Below, piece after piece: positions 5,683-5,898 of a stretch of 5,898 nucleotides of DNA. The notes below the pieces were generated by a model, which was given only the letters and a program-made list of their open reading frames with translations, was not told where the DNA came from and searched no databases. The DNA is from Bacteroidota bacterium (GTDB lineage: Bacteria; Bacteroidota; Bacteroidia; Chitinophagales; Chitinophagaceae): positions 1 to 5,898 of the forward strand of contig CANETM010000110.1 in NCBI GenBank assembly GCA_947441205.1. Direction: 5' to 3'. Position numbers and translations under genes: made by a program. Every line of letters starts with the position of its first letter. Positions within the stretch are counted from its first letter, which is position 1.

Positions 5683-5898
5683 ATGCATATTAAGTACGAA
5701 TCACAACTGCGCGAACCCTTAGTATACGGTGATAAAACCTATGCTCAAGTAACTGAAGACATCGTGCGACCAATTGAAGCCAAGCCATCTCGTTTATGGT
5801 ATATTGGTTTTTTCATTGCTGTTACCTTACTTATGTTTGGTGTTTACAGTGTGTATCGTGAGGTTACTTACGGTATTGGTCAGTGGAACTTGAATAAA
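5683..5898 (+). CDS. actC: ACIII subunit ActC, NrfD/PsrC-like quinol-binding membrane protein (partial, 5' end only)
   Basis: I translated 72 codons by hand from ATG 5683 to the window edge, with no stop. The product begins MHIKYESQLREPLVYGDKTY and continues AQVTEDIVRPIEAKPSRLWY, the typical cytoplasmic N-terminus of ActC (REPLV.G.KTY..VTEDI). A first membrane helix follows at about residues 39-56 (WYIGFFIAVTLLMFGVYS), then the loop VTYGIGQWNLNK, which precedes the first conserved quinol-site region in this family. ActC is a polytopic NrfD/PsrC-like subunit of alternative complex III that binds menaquinol and hands electrons to ActB; family members have about ten helices, so most of the gene lies beyond the edge. 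There is no Shine-Dalgarno. Its place directly after actB, same strand, confirms the assignment. Quinol-site residues cannot be checked here. Confidence 0.92.
   Translation, partial: MHIKYESQLREPLVYGDKTYAQVTEDIVRPIEAKPSRLWYIGFFIAVTLLMFGVYSVYREVTYGIGQWNLNK

Overview
The window is AT-rich DNA from a member of the Bacteroidota. The protein families (an alternative complex III operon with a six-heme ActA and a 'variant Tat' ActB, and a DUF6787-like membrane domain), the lack of Shine-Dalgarno sequences and a TAnnTTTG-type -7 element all point there. A Chitinophagaceae-like lineage is possible, but that is an impression and not a demonstrated placement.

Layout. Positions 1-603 (minus strand, cut by the left edge) hold the 5' end of a gene fusing a two-helix membrane domain to the N-terminus of PurN, the GAR formyltransferase of purine synthesis. 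Positions 604-1071 are a divergent intergenic region. It contains a 14-bp direct duplication, a degenerate 15-bp tandem repeat, a perfect TTATGA-N6-TCATAA palindrome of the CRP/FNR type, and a candidate promoter for the rightward operon. From 1072 to the right edge runs the start of an act operon: actA (1072-2328), actB (2407-5580) and the first 72 codons of actC (5683 onward, cut by the right edge). The two intergenic gaps are 78 and 102 nt; the second holds a perfect 8-bp-stem hairpin.

How the genes work together. Alternative complex III (ACIII) is a quinol oxidase that replaces the cytochrome bc1 complex. ActC is the NrfD/PsrC-like integral membrane subunit with a quinol site. ActB carries an iron-sulfur chain on the periplasmic face, and the multiheme ActA passes electrons on to a cytochrome c or a terminal oxidase. 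The remaining usual subunits (ActD, ActE, ActF) and oxidase genes would be expected beyond the right edge.

The respiratory operon itself is a known system. The least ordinary items are the membrane-anchored PurN fusion, the minisatellite-like spacer, the regulatory palindrome, and the six-heme fused architecture of ActA. I see no mobile element, CRISPR array, tRNA or rRNA.
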